From Leuctra nigra (lineage: Eukaryota; Arthropoda; Insecta; Plecoptera; Leuctridae): a stretch of 64,000 bases of DNA. The notes under the pieces are model-generated. The model made no database searches. It was not told where the DNA came from and worked only from the letters and a program-made list of their open reading frames with translations. Position numbers and translations under genes: made by a program. Every line of letters begins with the position of its first letter. Position 1 is the first letter of the stretch. This document shows positions 1 through 11,469 of the stretch, piece after piece. The DNA lies in assembly GCA_934045905.1 (NCBI GenBank), contig OW203762.1:8494001-8558000 (forward strand). Reading direction: 5' to 3'.

Positions 1-194
1 ATGTACGCTTTTCTCGTCAAATATTTTACAAAGTAAAACCATAAAAAAATCCGCACATAATTGTTATTACTAAAAAATGTCGTGGTACTCAAATTGTTAG
101 ATTGTTCCAATTTTTCTGCCCTCTTATTTCATCTATCTACCCATCACGTTCCTTTTCTACTTTGTAGGTACTCGAATTATCGTCAAAGTAATTA

Positions 195-410
195 TGTGCC
201 TAAAGGGGAAAATGCCCGATGTCCATTTTGTCGATTTTGCGTTGCACACTTTTGACATCGTATAATCAAGCTTTATCAATTGCCATTTGATTGAAGTCAA
301 CAGAGTTATTGGAGTATTCTCTTACAAAATAATGTCACTATTAGAAATACGATTGGATGAAGGCAGAATTACTTGTTTTTGAGCTCACATAAAAAATCAT
401 TGAAATATAC
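195..410. repeat. MITE family B, partial copy
   Basis: The segment carries a block 'GATGTCCATTTT' followed by 'TTTTGCGTTGCACACTTTTGA'-like sequence that recurs in inverted orientation in the copies at 2.0-2.25 kb and 7.86-8.10 kb. It also holds the shared interior block ending 'TGAGCTCACATAAAA'. The outer terminus is degraded. No coding capacity. Confidence 0.5.
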
Positions 411-2025
411 CGGGACTTATCTCCGAGGTTTACAAAATTGTTGATGATTGTACAATAGTTGTAAAACGTACAAAAAATGTAAATTACAAAGAAGTCATAT
501 CTACAGATATCAAGACAAATCAAAAATTATTAAGTTTAGAACAAACTTCTTACGTTCAAACCAAGAAACAGTACACAATAATTAATAGCAATATCCAAAA
601 ATCGTGCAAAATGGAAATAAAATAAAATAAAATAACTTGACGTAACACCTAGATTTCACCGTCTTATTTGACATAATACCTTTTAGCATGAATATAGAAT
701 ATTTTAGTTTTTTCAGTTATTCTATGCTTCCCTGGGCGTCATCAAGTGTGACAATGTTTAGCACCTTTCGCGATTGTGCTTTCACCTTTTCTATCCTGTA
801 AAACAACGTCATTTCATCTCGGAATTCCATCTAGGGAACAGGAATAAGTAGCAGGGGGTTAGTTCCTGCGAATATGGGAGATTGGGAAGGACTGTCATGA
901 TTTTGTAAGCCAGGAAGTAGCAAACACCGTCAAAAGTGTGCGCGTGCGCTTGCCATAGTGTGAGCCCAATCGTTGTTCTTCCACTTGTTTGACATTTACG
1001 CCCAACTAACTTTCAAAATCAACCAAATTTGGATGACCTTGGTTTTTTTCTGTTCCCTGAGATGAAATTCCAGCTGAGAGATCTTCTTTATGACATCCAA
1101 TATGTCAATCATTATTCGGCAGTTTGAGAGATGAAAGCAACACTCGAAATGTGCTAAATAGTCCCACTTGATGACCCCCGTGGATGCAAAGAATATATGA
1201 ACAAACTTAGAAATTACTGTAGTATACATGCCAAATGGAACTACTTCAAAGTATACGGTGAAATGTAGGAATTTCGTCATTTTGTTTAATCTATTATTTG
1301 GTCATTTAGAACGAACTTTTGGGTGGCTCCTCTTACAAGTAAGTAGCTAAATCAACCGGCTCTCTCAATATGCATTGTTGATAAATCGAGTCTACAATTA
1401 TTTTAAGCTCCTCCCCATAACTCGTCAATTGGTCAATATAATACTTCCATTAGCATTGAAACAAAACTGGAATATATATTACACAAATGAGGTAATAACC
1501 AACACGAAGGTAGGCAAGCCCTAGAAGTCTAACCCCTCCCCTCCTTGAGGCGACGCTCCTATTTCGAGGATGTTTAATGACTGTTTACACGGCTACATAT
1601 TTAATTTTATTGTCTGCATTTGCATACCGTCTGCGCAGAATGCATTTAGGTGCATCCTGCGAGCGGAATTAACATAAGGTCATTTGCCTAAAAGCATTGC
1701 GCCGCGTGTTGGCCGGAGGCGCGTTTCTGCGGACAAACACCTTGCGTTATGAGATATCTCTCCAGATCATTACTCAGATTAGGGCACGCTTTGCAACAAG
1801 AAGTGGTAACACTCTTTCAAGGCAGTGTCATGACGGCTTGTTGCCAGATACGATGTGGAGGACCTGAAAAGGACAGAAGCTTGCGACGTTTCGAAGGAGT
1901 TATACATCCTTGATCTTCTGGCGGCGACTGTAATATTATTTAAATTTTAGGTACCAGAGAGAGAAAGTTGACAGTTTCTAAGTGAAATAGTTATTACGTA
2001 TCATTGTAATTATAAATATATATAC
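411..2025. other. No recognisable gene; GC-richer patch at about 1600-1760
   Basis: AT-rich sequence with only short, unconvincing ORFs. The patch around 1600-1760 is richer in GC and CpG (for example 'GCGCCGCGTGTTGGCCGG'). It could be an exon relic or a conserved non-coding element, but I find no frame, splice or motif support. Confidence 0.3.
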
Positions 2026-2026
2026 A

Positions 2027-2246
2027 TCAGAGGTAGAAGGGCGGAAGTCTATTTAAATGGTTTTTTAGGTGAGCTCATAATAAACCAGTATTTCTGCCTT
2101 CATCCAATCATATTAGTAATCATACCATGAGTTATTGTGCAAGAGAATATTTCAATATAACTGTATTTGTTGACATCAGTCAAGGGTGCAACGCAAAATT
2201 GAGAAAATGGACTTCCGCCCTTCTGCCTATGAGTTACAGAGATTAC
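2027..2246. repeat. MITE family B, full copy
   Basis: An approximately 220-bp element. The left end reads CAGAGGTAGAAGGGCGGAAG and the right end is its near reverse complement (CTTCCGCCCTTCTGCCTATG), giving terminal inverted repeats of about 25 bp. The interior ('GTGCAACGCAAAATTGAGAAAATGG' type) recurs in the other family B copies. Non-coding and non-autonomous. Superfamily not assigned. Confidence 0.7.
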
Positions 2247-2655
2247 TTTGTGATATATCAAAACGTTTCCCGCATTTTCTCAATTTAAAAATGGAAACTA
2301 CAAGTTTGTATCACACTAACTATGTGTAAAAATTGCATTTGCAAATATTACAAATGGTGTCAGATGTAGGATATAATAATTTAAATACGTATTTGTTCAG
2401 AGCAACGGTCGAACTTGCAAAGCGTTCAGCCTGTATATTTCTCTTGGTTTTTCTCAAGTGAGGGGCGAATACGGGGAAAGTTCTTACTAACACGTCACGA
2501 CCGCCTCCTTCCCACCATCCGACCTAACTCTCCATTATCATAATCATTCATCCGTTGCCTGTAGCTTGTAAAAGAAGCTACTTTTACATGTAATTTAGTG
2601 GGTCACCTTAATCTCGTGAAAGTAAATTTCATTTATTTTAATCAGTATTTGAAAA

Positions 2656-2772
2656 TGTACCCTGAATGAAAATGTAATTTTACATCGAAACTGAATAAAG
2701 TTACCTACGTTATAAAAGTTACAAAATGTATATAGAATGTATCGAAATTATACATTTTCATTCAGGGTCCTA
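2656..2772. repeat. Short palindromic MITE (about 115 bp)
   Basis: The left arm GTACCCTGAATGAAAATGTA pairs with the right arm ending TACATTTTCATTCAGGGTCC. The whole unit is about 117 bp and non-coding. Only one copy is seen in the window. Confidence 0.6.
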
Positions 2773-3027
2773 CACAATTAGTGATAAAAGAAATAAAATT
2801 AAAATATAATTTTAACAAAAAATCGAATAAACCAAATACCTACCCCCAAATAAATACGTAATAAACGACAAAAAAATGTAAGTACCTAGCAGTTTTCAAT
2901 TATACAGTGTAGCTTGAGAATAGTGCAACTTTAAATGCTATTACCTACTTAAATATTTTTTTAAACGCACAATAAACTTGTAAATATTTGAATTAGTAGA
3001 AAAAAACTGGTACAATGTATGAATGAA

Positions 3028-3457
3028 GAATAGGGAAGTCTCGTGAAGATTTGAATTCAGAATAATATTTATTTTATGAAAGTTGAGATGTTGCTGAACA
3101 CAGATGTGGTATTATTTTTGTTGTTGGACGAATAGTTCTCATGTAATTAATTTACAAAGTTTGATAGATTTCCTCTCATTTAAAAACAGGAAAATTGGCA
3201 ATGACATCACAGTTTGCTATATTGCCATGGCAACAAGGGAATCCCCATGTCAACACAATGTTAATGACTTGGAAATGACATCACAGTTCTGATTCTTGTT
3301 ACAGGCCGTTTTTCCCGCCAAAAATCCTATGATATTTGAACTCGATTTTTATGAATGAAAATTTAAGATTTCATAGGTAATAAGTGTATTTGTCATTATT
3401 ATTTGTGTTTATTTATAGAAATTCACTAGAATAAAATTTCATGAGACTTCCCTATTC
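3028..3457. repeat. TIR-bounded element (about 430 bp)
   Basis: Both ends carry GAATAGGGAAGTCTC(G/A)TGAA in inverted orientation, and the similarity decays inward. The interior has two 'ATGACATCACAGTT' repeats and the block TTTCCCGCCAAAA. No TSD is evident and no transposase is encoded. Confidence 0.6.
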
Positions 3458-4235
3458 CATGTATGTAAGCAATTATATCTCTTCCACACGACAACTAAGC
3501 TCCTGATATGCTCTCTACATAAACTAATGAATACATGTATTCGTGCGCCAGCCTCTTGATTTATAGCCGGTTGACATTGGCTTTGGCGCGAGAGAGAGGG
3601 AGAGAGAGCGACATTCCGCTGCCAGAGCGAGTGAAAAACAACGAGATTGCTGCTAATGGTGGAGCCGATTACAAAGTAATCTACAGAATGAGGAAGTGCA
3701 ACAGACGCCACAGCCTACTGAGATTTGCTACTGAATCACGGACAAGGATACAAACACGATACAAATAACAAATTGGCTTCCATTCTTCACTCACAAACGT
3801 GATCGAGGATAAAAGTTGGAAAATATAACTAGTTCGTACATCAGATGGAATGATTTTCTAGGTGAGCTCAAAAACAAATGTCTTCTTTCAAACTAATTTG
3901 ATATTCAGGGGCCCCTGGTTGTGGTGTTCAGTGGTGTGTTACTTCAAAATCTGACAGTTTGATCTTAGAGCTTAGAGGACACTCCTCTAAGGTTGGAGCC
4001 TTTGTTATTTCATACAAAAATGTTTATAAACACAATTTAAAGTATCTTGGTTGCATTGTAATATCGAAGTTTATCATCAAATATCTCAGTTAGCAAAACC
4101 GGTAAGTTATCGACGCAGCTCCTCAATTGTCAAAACTCAAAATACTTCAATTCACCTTCAATAACTGCATTTGTGGAATTCAGTGTATTTGCAACTGATG
4201 GGGCTTTAATTTCATGATTCCAAAAGTACACACAA

Positions 4236-4445
4236 CAAATCATAAAACCGTATTTGAACGAAACGGATTGGCTGCTTGGCAGGTTTCATGACAATCAATC
4301 CTTGTTATTATCAATGAAATCAGGACTCGCATATCTTCTATAGTTAGATGACGAGTTAGCATAGACTTCATAGGATGATGCAATTAATTTTTCAGCCAAT
4401 CAATTTTTTTCAAATACCGCTTTATTATTTATCGTGTAGTGTATT
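4236..4445 (+). repeat. MITE family D copy
   Basis: About 200 bp. It begins with 'CCGTATTTGAACGAAACGGA', then TTGGCTGC, the highly conserved core GACAATCAATCCTTGTTATT, 'GTTAGATGACGAGTTAGCAT', and an inverted end (CAGCCAATC...AAATACCG). Five more copies occur in the window. Outer ends resemble (A)GTACAC/GTGTA. Confidence 0.65.
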
Positions 4446-5296
4446 ATGTCAAAATACACATGTTTGACTATGTCAAAATAGAGTAAATGGGGTGGGGCCT
4501 TTTATGTCATAATTTTCAAACATTACTTGGGCTCGTCCACAAAATTACGTGTCTGCTTCGTCAATCGGATTCCAAGACATCCGAATCGGATTGAATCGGA
4601 TGGATTTTAAGTCATAGAATATGGACCCTGGCATAGTCTAGCTGTAACGTAACTTCAGGAAAGTTTTACATGGTTTTACCCATTGCCTGTAATTAGCATC
4701 AGAGAACATTCTGAACATTCTCAAGGAATTTTTATGAATATACTTTAGTGCCAATAATTAAAGAAACGTAAATGAACATAAAATAACCATTTTATAATAA
4801 CCATATAAGATTTGTTTCATTATTGTTCCACATGCTGTGAACGTAAAGCACCCTTCAAAAGGCGGGGTTCGTACTCAAGTAAACCAGCTCAGTCAACTTG
4901 GAAAGAATAAGAAATGTTGCTAGAGGGAGGCGCCAATTCCGGTATGTTAATTTATTTTTTTAAAGATTTTTATTTGGTAAAAATGTCCAGCTTATAGAAT
5001 CGGGGTTGTTTCATATCTAGACATGTCTTAGAATGCAGTTGGATGGAATCACCAAGTCAAATGTCAATACTCTTGGCCAGATAATGCGCCCCATCCAAAC
5101 ACCATCAAGCTGAGTCTAAGTTGTAGTTGATCTATTAGAAGAGGTGGGAGATAATATTGATAGCGCGTACAAACCGGAACACTACAGTTATTATAACATC
5201 CTTATTAATTAACTAATTAATGCAATTACTAATTAAAATTCCCGACATTTTTCAAAGGTTTAAGCATTCTTTTCTTTATGTTCTTTACTTTATAAC

Positions 5297-6105
5297 GGAT
5301 CAAGTTGGCTAATGCAATTTACGTACTTGAAGCCCAGGGTTCGATTCCCGTGGCCGTTCTTCCTAACATGGGATTTTCGTTGTATCTATACAATTAAGAG
5401 GCAAACGGAAGCGAACGGGAATCGCACGGTTCGTCAGAGCGGTTTTTTGAAATTGTGTCCTCCCACTTAATAATTTTAAAAAATCAGATAGTAACGACCC
5501 ATAACAGCCTAATATACTAAATAATGCCGCGCACTGGAGTTCATTATGACCTCTGGTGCGACCTCAAAGTGTTAAATGCGATATTTTTACAAAATAATCG
5601 AAAATAATCGTATTTAACACTTTGAGGTCGCACCAGAGGTCATAATGAACTCCAGTGTGTGGCATTATTTAGTCTATTAGGCTGTTATGGGTCGTGACTA
5701 TCTGATTTTTTTAAATTATTAAGTGGGAAGACACAATTTCAAAAAAACGTTCTGATGAACCGTGCGATTCCCGTTCGCTTCCGTTTGCCTCTTAACGATA
5801 TAAAAAATGTGCCTAAATAAATTACATGTGAGGTCACCTACTAGAGTAAGACAAGGAGATAGATCGATTGGACTGACTTCTGATGGTGCGATCTTACATT
5901 TTTCAAACAATCGGATTTATTGAGCTAATATTTTTTGTTTTGCTGAGTGTATACGAGCCTCAGTCGAGAGGCAATAAGGGAATGTTCTTTAATATGCCAC
6001 GACCACCTCCTTCCCACAACCCATACTTTATATTCTTCGCCATCAACTCCATATCTGTCGCCAGTTGCATAGCCGTGTGACGTTAAACCCGACTTAATGT
6101 GACTT
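5297..6105 (+). repeat. Degenerate SINE copy, interrupted by a palindromic MITE
   Basis: A tRNA-like head with a B box GGTTCGATTCCCGTGGCCGT lies at 5339-5358. The matching SINE body and tail (CTCAGTCGAGAGGC, CCACGACCACCTCCTTCCC, 'CCGTGTGACGTTAAACCC') resume at about 5955-6090. The 402-bp palindrome at 5394-5795 and about 130 bp of other sequence separate the two halves. Confidence 0.6.
5394..5795. mobile_element. 402-bp palindromic MITE with TTAA at both ends
   Basis: The element is a near-perfect palindrome. Its left end TTAAGAGGCAAACGGAAGCG is matched by a right end CGCTTCCGTTTGCCTCTTAA, and the two arms of about 195 bp pair almost throughout around an AT-rich centre near 5595. TTAA at both boundaries fits a piggyBac-type TSD (inference), although TTAA could instead belong to the terminal repeats. 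It is inserted in a SINE. Non-coding. Confidence 0.7.
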
Positions 6106-6444
6106 GATACGTTTGTCAACCAATGAGCGACACATGCGCACTGGGCTGGGATAAAGCCAGTTGCATAGCCGTGCGACGTTAAACCCGACTTAATGTGACT
6201 TGATACGTTTGTCAACCAATGAGCGACACATGCGCACTGGGCTGGGATAAAGCCAGTTACATAGCCGTGCGACGTTAAACCCGACTTAATGTGACTTGAT
6301 ACGTTTGTCAACCAATGAGCGACACATGCGCACTGGGCTGGGATAAAGCCAGTTGCATAGCCGTGCGACGTTAAACCCGACTTAATGTGACTTGATACGT
6401 TTGTCAACCAATGAGCGACACATGCGCACTGGGCTGGGATAAAT
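6061..6444. repeat. Tandem array, 4 x 96 bp, derived from a SINE tail
   Basis: The motif CCAGTTGCATAGCCGTG(T/C)G recurs at 6061, 6157, 6253 (as CCAGTTACAT) and 6349, a period of exactly 96 bp. The repeats are almost identical. Each unit starts with the 3' end of the SINE (GTGCGACGTTAAACCC) and ends with GCACTGGGCTGGGATAAA. Because 96 is a multiple of 3, an open frame runs through on the minus strand at 5925-6407. I regard that frame as a by-product of the period, not a gene. Confidence 0.9.
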
Positions 6445-6445
6445 C

Positions 6446-7190
6446 TGCACCCACCTTGAGTGCGTCATGAAGATTCAAGTGCATCATCATCATCATATTA
6501 ATAGAACTTCTATGTTGCAAACTGTCGAGACCACAAATCAAAGGCGTTATGCAACTGCATGCATGCACCATGAAGCCTACGCCGAAGGTTCCGGTATTTG
6601 AAAGTCAAAGAGTTTTAAAGCTATTTAACCATCGTTTCTCCAACAAAAATCATCTTGTATGTGATACATTTTTAAAATTTATTTTTCCGTTACTTTGAAT
6701 TTGAAGAAAAATTATACTTGCATTTAACCCACAATTTGGCCCTATTCGAGCATTATTAGAGATGGGTATAGCACCCAACGTACCACAAATAGGTAACATT
6801 GTTATCTTCAAAATAAAACAGTGAAGGTATATTCAATTGTCATGTTTTGTAATTTTGGTGGCTGTGGGCACAACGTTATGTTTATAAATTATATTGTTGT
6901 GCTTGACGGCTGTAACTGGGAGAAATAATTTCATGAATTTTCAGTGCGAAATATTTAGCTTCGCCCTCCTTTCAGATCTCAATACTTTTAGGCGTGGAAG
7001 TGTTCGATAGTATTTTTTTTACACATTTTTTGCTTTTGTGCGCATTACCAATAAAGTCCAAGATTGTTCGAAAGCCCCGCTGTATGCACGTTGAGAATAT
7101 GGCCCCTGGTGTAAAACCTTGTGTAAATCTCATTTGGCAACTACCTGTAACTTAATCGATGTAGGTGATCGATGTACACACAAACCAATA
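6446..7190. other. No recognisable gene
   Basis: AT-rich sequence with a short (ATC)n-like stretch near 6482. Nothing else recognised. Confidence 0.4.
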
Positions 7191-7192
7191 AA

Positions 7193-7400
7193 AATTGGTA
7201 CTCGAAATGAAAAGGATTGGCTGCTGGTAAGGTTCCTTGACAATCAATCCTTGTTATTATCAATGAAGTAAGAGCTCACCTACTAGAGGTAGATGATGCG
7301 TTAATACAGCCTTCATGGGATGATGCCATCAAACCTTAATCAGCCAATCATTTTCTTTTCGACTATTGATTTTTATTGGTTTGAGTGTTCTTTGTACATG
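7193..7400 (+). repeat. MITE family D copy
   Basis: Shares GGATTGGCTGCTGG, the core GACAATCAATCCTTGTTATT, 'AGCTCACCTACTAGAGGTAG' and the inverted end CAGCCAATCATTTTC with the other family D copies. In this copy the outer ends are an 'AATAAAAATTGG/CAATAAAAATC'-type inverted pair rather than the usual ACGGTATTTGAA. Confidence 0.6.
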
Positions 7401-7863
7401 CGCTAATGTCTACGAAGCTTTGATTTATGTTAACCCTGACAAGGAAATAGTATAATTACGATTAAATCAAGGTGGTCTAAACAAGTATTACACAATACTG
7501 ACTCTAAGCTGAGCAAAAGTCGGAGAAATCGTCCAATTTCAGTCTTAAAATACGTTAAATTACCAACCTGTTGACAGCAGCTTTGTCATTTAACAAATGA
7601 GCTTGAAGTCATCCAGACAATGTGAATAATTGTTACGTTTTGGCCACAGACACAATGTTTAATCAAGATCACCATTATGTCACAATTAAGTTGGCAAAAA
7701 CTTCATCAGGACGCCGACAATGTTGTGTGCATCTTCGTTTAGTAGAGTTGACAAAACCACACAGTATATTATATTGCATGAATAAAAGCAGCGTTTCTAT
7801 GTGTAATTGGTATTTAAAAAGTTATAGCCTGATGTGTATATTATGCAATTGCACACATCTGCA

Positions 7864-8096
7864 CCGCAGAGGTAGAAGGCCAGATGTCAATTTCAATGAT
7901 TTTGAATAGTAATTCTCCGAATTCCTCCAATCACATTTGTAATGATGAGTCTATTTGTAAGAGAATCCTTCCCATAAATGCATTTTTGGAACAAAGCCTA
8001 TTTAGAATTAATAAAGCTTTATTACACGATTTCAAAAGTGTGCAACGCAAAATAGATAAAATGAACATCGGGCCTTCTACTTCTAAGGTACATACC
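7864..8096. repeat. MITE family B copy
   Basis: Bounded by CGCAGAGGTAGAAGGCCAGA on the left and GGGCCTTCTACTTCTAAGGT on the right. It contains the shared block GTGTGCAACGCAAAATAGAT. About 230 bp. The short open frame inside it (7884-8105) is incidental. Confidence 0.65.
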
Positions 8097-8159
8097 ATGG
8101 TATAAGTATAGTATATTATTGCATCATGGGTACATACATATTATTATGTATCTAGATGT

Positions 8160-8320
8160 ACTTTAGAAGCAGAAGGGAATAAGTCACTTTTCTGATTTTG
8201 TGGTACACTATTTCGAAATCAAATCAACTGCAAAAGACTGAAGTCACACACAGATAAGACTGGACCAAAGCAATTATGGAAATGGACTTGCACCCTTCTA
8301 CTTCTAGCATACAGAGAATT
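8160..8320. repeat. MITE family B copy, shorter
   Basis: Left end ACTTTAGAAGCAGAAGGGAA, right end TGGACTTGCACCCTTCTACT. These are the family B terminal repeats around a shortened interior of about 110 bp. It lies about 65 bp from the previous copy in the same arrangement. Confidence 0.55.
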
Positions 8321-8424
8321 ATGAAGGAAATAATTGTTTTCTGTTAGTACTCACGATTGACCGCTTGGAGCTCTGCAGACGATGGCCGACACTAGCGCTC
8401 ACGTGGTGATATGTCACATTGTGT

Positions 8425-8658
8425 TTAATGTAGAGGAAGTGCAATCAATTCACTTTGTAGCGTTTGTATTGAGCGGGAGGTGTCTGTTGCGTTGAAAGAA
8501 GCTTCATTGATGACATTGTACTTCCAGGATGTTCCTCCAACTGTCTTCAAGTATCGGTTCCACTCGCCAAATATTTCACACAATGCAGAAGAAAACAACA
8601 GGAGACGCTTCGTCCATAACGAGAACGAGAAATCATCAGTAATAAATCTCTTCTTCAC
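8425..8658 (-). CDS. Weak candidate exon or ORF, unrecognised
   Basis: An open frame of 77 codons begins KKRFITDDFSFSLWTKR and includes FGEWNRYLKTVGGTSWKYN. Base composition here is less AT-biased than the flanks. I do not recognise the protein, and an opposite-strand frame of similar length overlaps it. It lies just downstream, on the minus strand, of the other exon-like ORF at 8764-8947 but in a different frame with stops between. It may be part of a degraded gene or transposon, or chance. Low confidence. Confidence 0.2.
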   Translation of the reverse strand: MKKRFITDDFSFSLWTKRLLLFSSALCEIFGEWNRYLKTVGGTSWKYNVINEASFNATDTSRSIQTLQSELIALPLH

Positions 8659-8763
8659 AGTTGCTGTGTTAACATCATTTTAATCTCTACTGATTGCAGT
8701 TTCTGGATTCCACCCAAGAGTTCAAACGTTGTATTATTAATTCTACAATATCCAGTCTTGACG

Positions 8764-8947
8764 CTATTTGCATAGCGAGCTATAACATTGTGCGATTTTA
8801 TTACTATGATGTCGAATCAAGGTCTCCATCGTTGGCAACTGATCAAACTGCAACTCTTCGACTGACATTAAAAAGTTAGTTTGCACACACTTGGCTACAC
8901 GTGTATAGAGATTATTGCGCAAGCTTGTCCGTGCATCAGAGTCCATA
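8764..8947 (-). CDS. Weak candidate exon, unrecognised
   Basis: On the minus strand a plausible splice acceptor (TTTTAATTGTACTCAG) ends at 8948. It is followed by TATGG and an open frame beginning MDSDARTSLRNNLYTRVAK and containing SVEELQFDQLPTMETLIRHH, 60 codons to a stop at 8764. The amino-acid composition looks protein-like (mixed charge, no runs). I do not recognise a family, and no partner exon can be shown. It could be a real terminal exon, a pseudogene or chance. Confidence 0.25.
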
Positions 8948-9201
8948 CTGAGTACAATTAAAATGTGATTTTGATATGAAGCACTGCAGAAGATGACAGG
9001 TGAACTTGGAAAGTGAGTTTTCTGTAAGGAAAGAATAATTTCTTATTTGCACACGCTTCATGATCTTTGTTCATACTTGCGAGACTTCAAGATCTTCAGA
9101 CACTGGATATATAATTTATTGGAAACTGAGAATTTAAAATGTAACCGACCTTCTTTCCATTGGATAGTAATGACTATATGACGTATTTAATATCAAAAAT
9201 C

Positions 9202-9496
9202 GACGGAACAGGTTGGGTGAGTGGTTAACGCTCTCAGCTTGTATTCCGGAGGCCCGGGTTCGATTCCCGCGGCCGTCCTTCCTGACTGGGGTTTTTTCGT
9301 GGTTTTCCCTCAGTCTTCAGGCAAATGCTGGGAAGGTACCCTACTAATAGGCCACGACCGCCTCCTTCCCACCTTCCGTCCTTACCTAATCTTCACCATC
9401 ATCTCCCAATCATCATCATAATCATCCATCCGTCGCCATTAGCCTCGCTGCAAAACAGTGCGACGTTAAGCCCCAGACAAAAAAAAAAAAAAAAAA
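9202..9496 (+). mobile_element. tRNA-derived SINE, young copy with TSD
   Basis: The tRNA-like head includes an A-box region GGTTGGGTGAGTGGTTAACG and a B box GGGTTCGATTCCC. Next come a body (TTTTCCCTCAGTC...GGCAAATGCTGGGAAGG, GGCCACGACCGCCTCCTTCC), a CAT/CATCATA-rich segment, the tail CAGTGCGACGTTAAG and a poly(A) of about 17. A 10-bp TSD, AATATCAAAA, flanks it at 9189-9198 and 9497-9506. It would be transcribed by pol III and mobilised by a LINE (family knowledge). The short open frames in it are incidental. Confidence 0.9.
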
Positions 9497-9506
9497 AATA
9501 TCAAAA

Positions 9507-11240
9507 CTTCTCTTTTAATAAAGTTTGTGAAACGTACAATATACAATTTAATGTTAATTTATGAAAAGCCAAACAAAACGAATATTTAATATAAATTATT
9601 AGTGTTTCTTAATTTTTTACAATAAATGTATAGACGATAATAATACCAACGGCTATACACATTATTGTCATTTGAATTCGAGCCCATTTTAATCTGTAAT
9701 TATTTCATTACACCTCCATATTTTATAAGTTACTCTTGACTTCTAAGTAGATGCTGGTTGATTTACGGTGGGAGACGGGTAGGTAGTTCGAAGCTTTCAC
9801 ACGCATTGCATTGCTTGCGAGTATTAGTTTGGCGTTTGAAGACTGAAATGACGTGCATAAGGCAGCTGCCGAAAACATTCTTGCATCGTGACGGAAAGAT
9901 AATAAGTATATTAAGTGGGTTTTTCAAAGTGAGTTTTGACTAGTTTTGTTATAGATCGGATGTATTAGTTGGGTTCATTCTTTTTAATCAAAAAATTATA
10001 TATTTTAACTCCGTTTGCACCAGTATACTTTTGAAAGTCTGACCCGTGAATGTCTGGAGGTATTTGTTTTTAACTTGGTTTCATAATGCTTATCCCTCAA
10101 CACCCAAACAACCCTTAAATTAAATAAATTATATATAAAACGGCATGCTTTAGTCATTTATTGTGGCTTTCACATAGTGAATATTAATAATTGATCTTCA
10201 AAGGTGCCTACGTACATATTTTGGGAAACTAAATTTAAAAAATCAACTAATTTGGGGTAAATACACTATCAAAACCCTGCACCTACAAATTCGATTATTT
10301 GTGCATCTGAAATCTTTTTTCTGAGTTACAATTTCTTGTGAGTGGAAAGGGGAGTCGTAAACAAAGTCGTATACCAGCAGCGGCCGTAATTAAAATTCTG
10401 CCGAGAGTGACATGTTATGATTCGTTCGGTTTTATGGTCTGACCCTTTTTTTTGCTCTCTACAAAAGTTTCTTACATGAAGTCATCAAATACTTCAATGA
10501 CTATTATACGGAAATAATGTATAATAATGATCAATCGTCCATGATTGGATGATATTCATACCTATCAACAATTTATTACCGACAAATCCACCTTATTAAT
10601 GAAATAAGGTGGTTTTTGAGAAACCTATTTTAAAACGTATTATCAAAGAGTATTATTGTCATGAAAAACATTACAATGTCATTGTCATGAAAATTATACG
10701 GTTTTATATATATATATATATCGCACAAAAAATCTTCTTATTAATGAAGCGATAAATTGCACGAGGATAGATAGGAAGCCTGAAAACATACCTATCCCAA
10801 TTTTGTTTGCAAATATGTTTCTGGAAATAATGATGCATATTGCATCATATATTTATTATGTGTGTATAGTTTGTTGCCAATTTTTATTTTGATATGGGAG
10901 AATGCTAGTCGAGTCCTTTTTTCATTCACCATGAGTTATGTCAATAAATAAGTACCTATAGGTACTATATTATATGTAATAAATATGTACCTAGGTACTA
11001 TATTTATTTACTTGTAAATAAGTAGTTTTCAAATAAATTTATTTACAAAACTTGATATAATCCTGATCAATTTTAATCCGTAAAATCGACATTGGCGTCA
11101 AAATGTAAATGTCATCACATGTAACGATGAAATGTCACACATCGCTCTTTCCGCCAAAACGTCCCATGAAATTGTGTATACCTATTATTATTGAAAAAAG
11201 TACATTTTCCCAGTTTTATTTGTATTATTATTTGTTGATG
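9507..11240. other. No recognisable gene
   Basis: AT-rich non-coding sequence with a (TA)n microsatellite near 10705-10720. No coding frame or repeat boundary was recognised. Confidence 0.4.
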
Positions 11241-11244
11241 GATA

Positions 11245-11300
11245 TTTCCAACGATCTACCAAAGAGCACATTTATGTGTTCTTTGGTACATCGTTGGAAA
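11245..11300. repeat. 56-nt near-perfect hairpin
   Basis: TTTCCAACGAT-C-TACCAAAGA-G-CACA pairs with TGTG-T-TCTTTGGTA-C-ATCGTTGGAAA around a 4-nt loop TTTA. That is 26 positions per arm with one C/C mismatch and one G-T wobble. It is either a tiny foldback element or a small-RNA-like hairpin. The loop is shorter than is usual for an animal pre-miRNA. Confidence 0.75.
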
Positions 11301-11469
11301 ATCGTTGAAAATCTGTTCGAGAAAACAAGGAACACGACTGCACTAGATATTGTGACTAGATTATAAAGGGCATACTTTTATAAAATAAAAATATCTGCTC
11401 AAGATGTAATTCTGTTACATCTTGCCAGAATCGCTTATTTGCGCTAATTATGAAAACCCTGGTAGCAAT

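Noticed and set aside
5925..6407. 160-codon minus-strand frame with four 32-residue repeats.
   Set aside because: The frame stays open only because the tandem unit is 96 bp; the unit derives from a SINE tail.
8480..8879. Plus-strand ORFs at 8480-8683 and 8694-8879.
   Set aside because: Antisense to the slightly better minus-strand candidates, with no acceptor or start context.
9204..9280. Functional tRNA gene from A and B boxes.
   Set aside because: The same head occurs with the same non-tRNA body and TSDs in several places, and there is no proper acceptor stem. It is a SINE head.
11245..11300. Confident microRNA gene.
   Set aside because: The loop is only 4 nt, pairing is almost perfect, and no expression evidence is available. 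Kept only as a hairpin.
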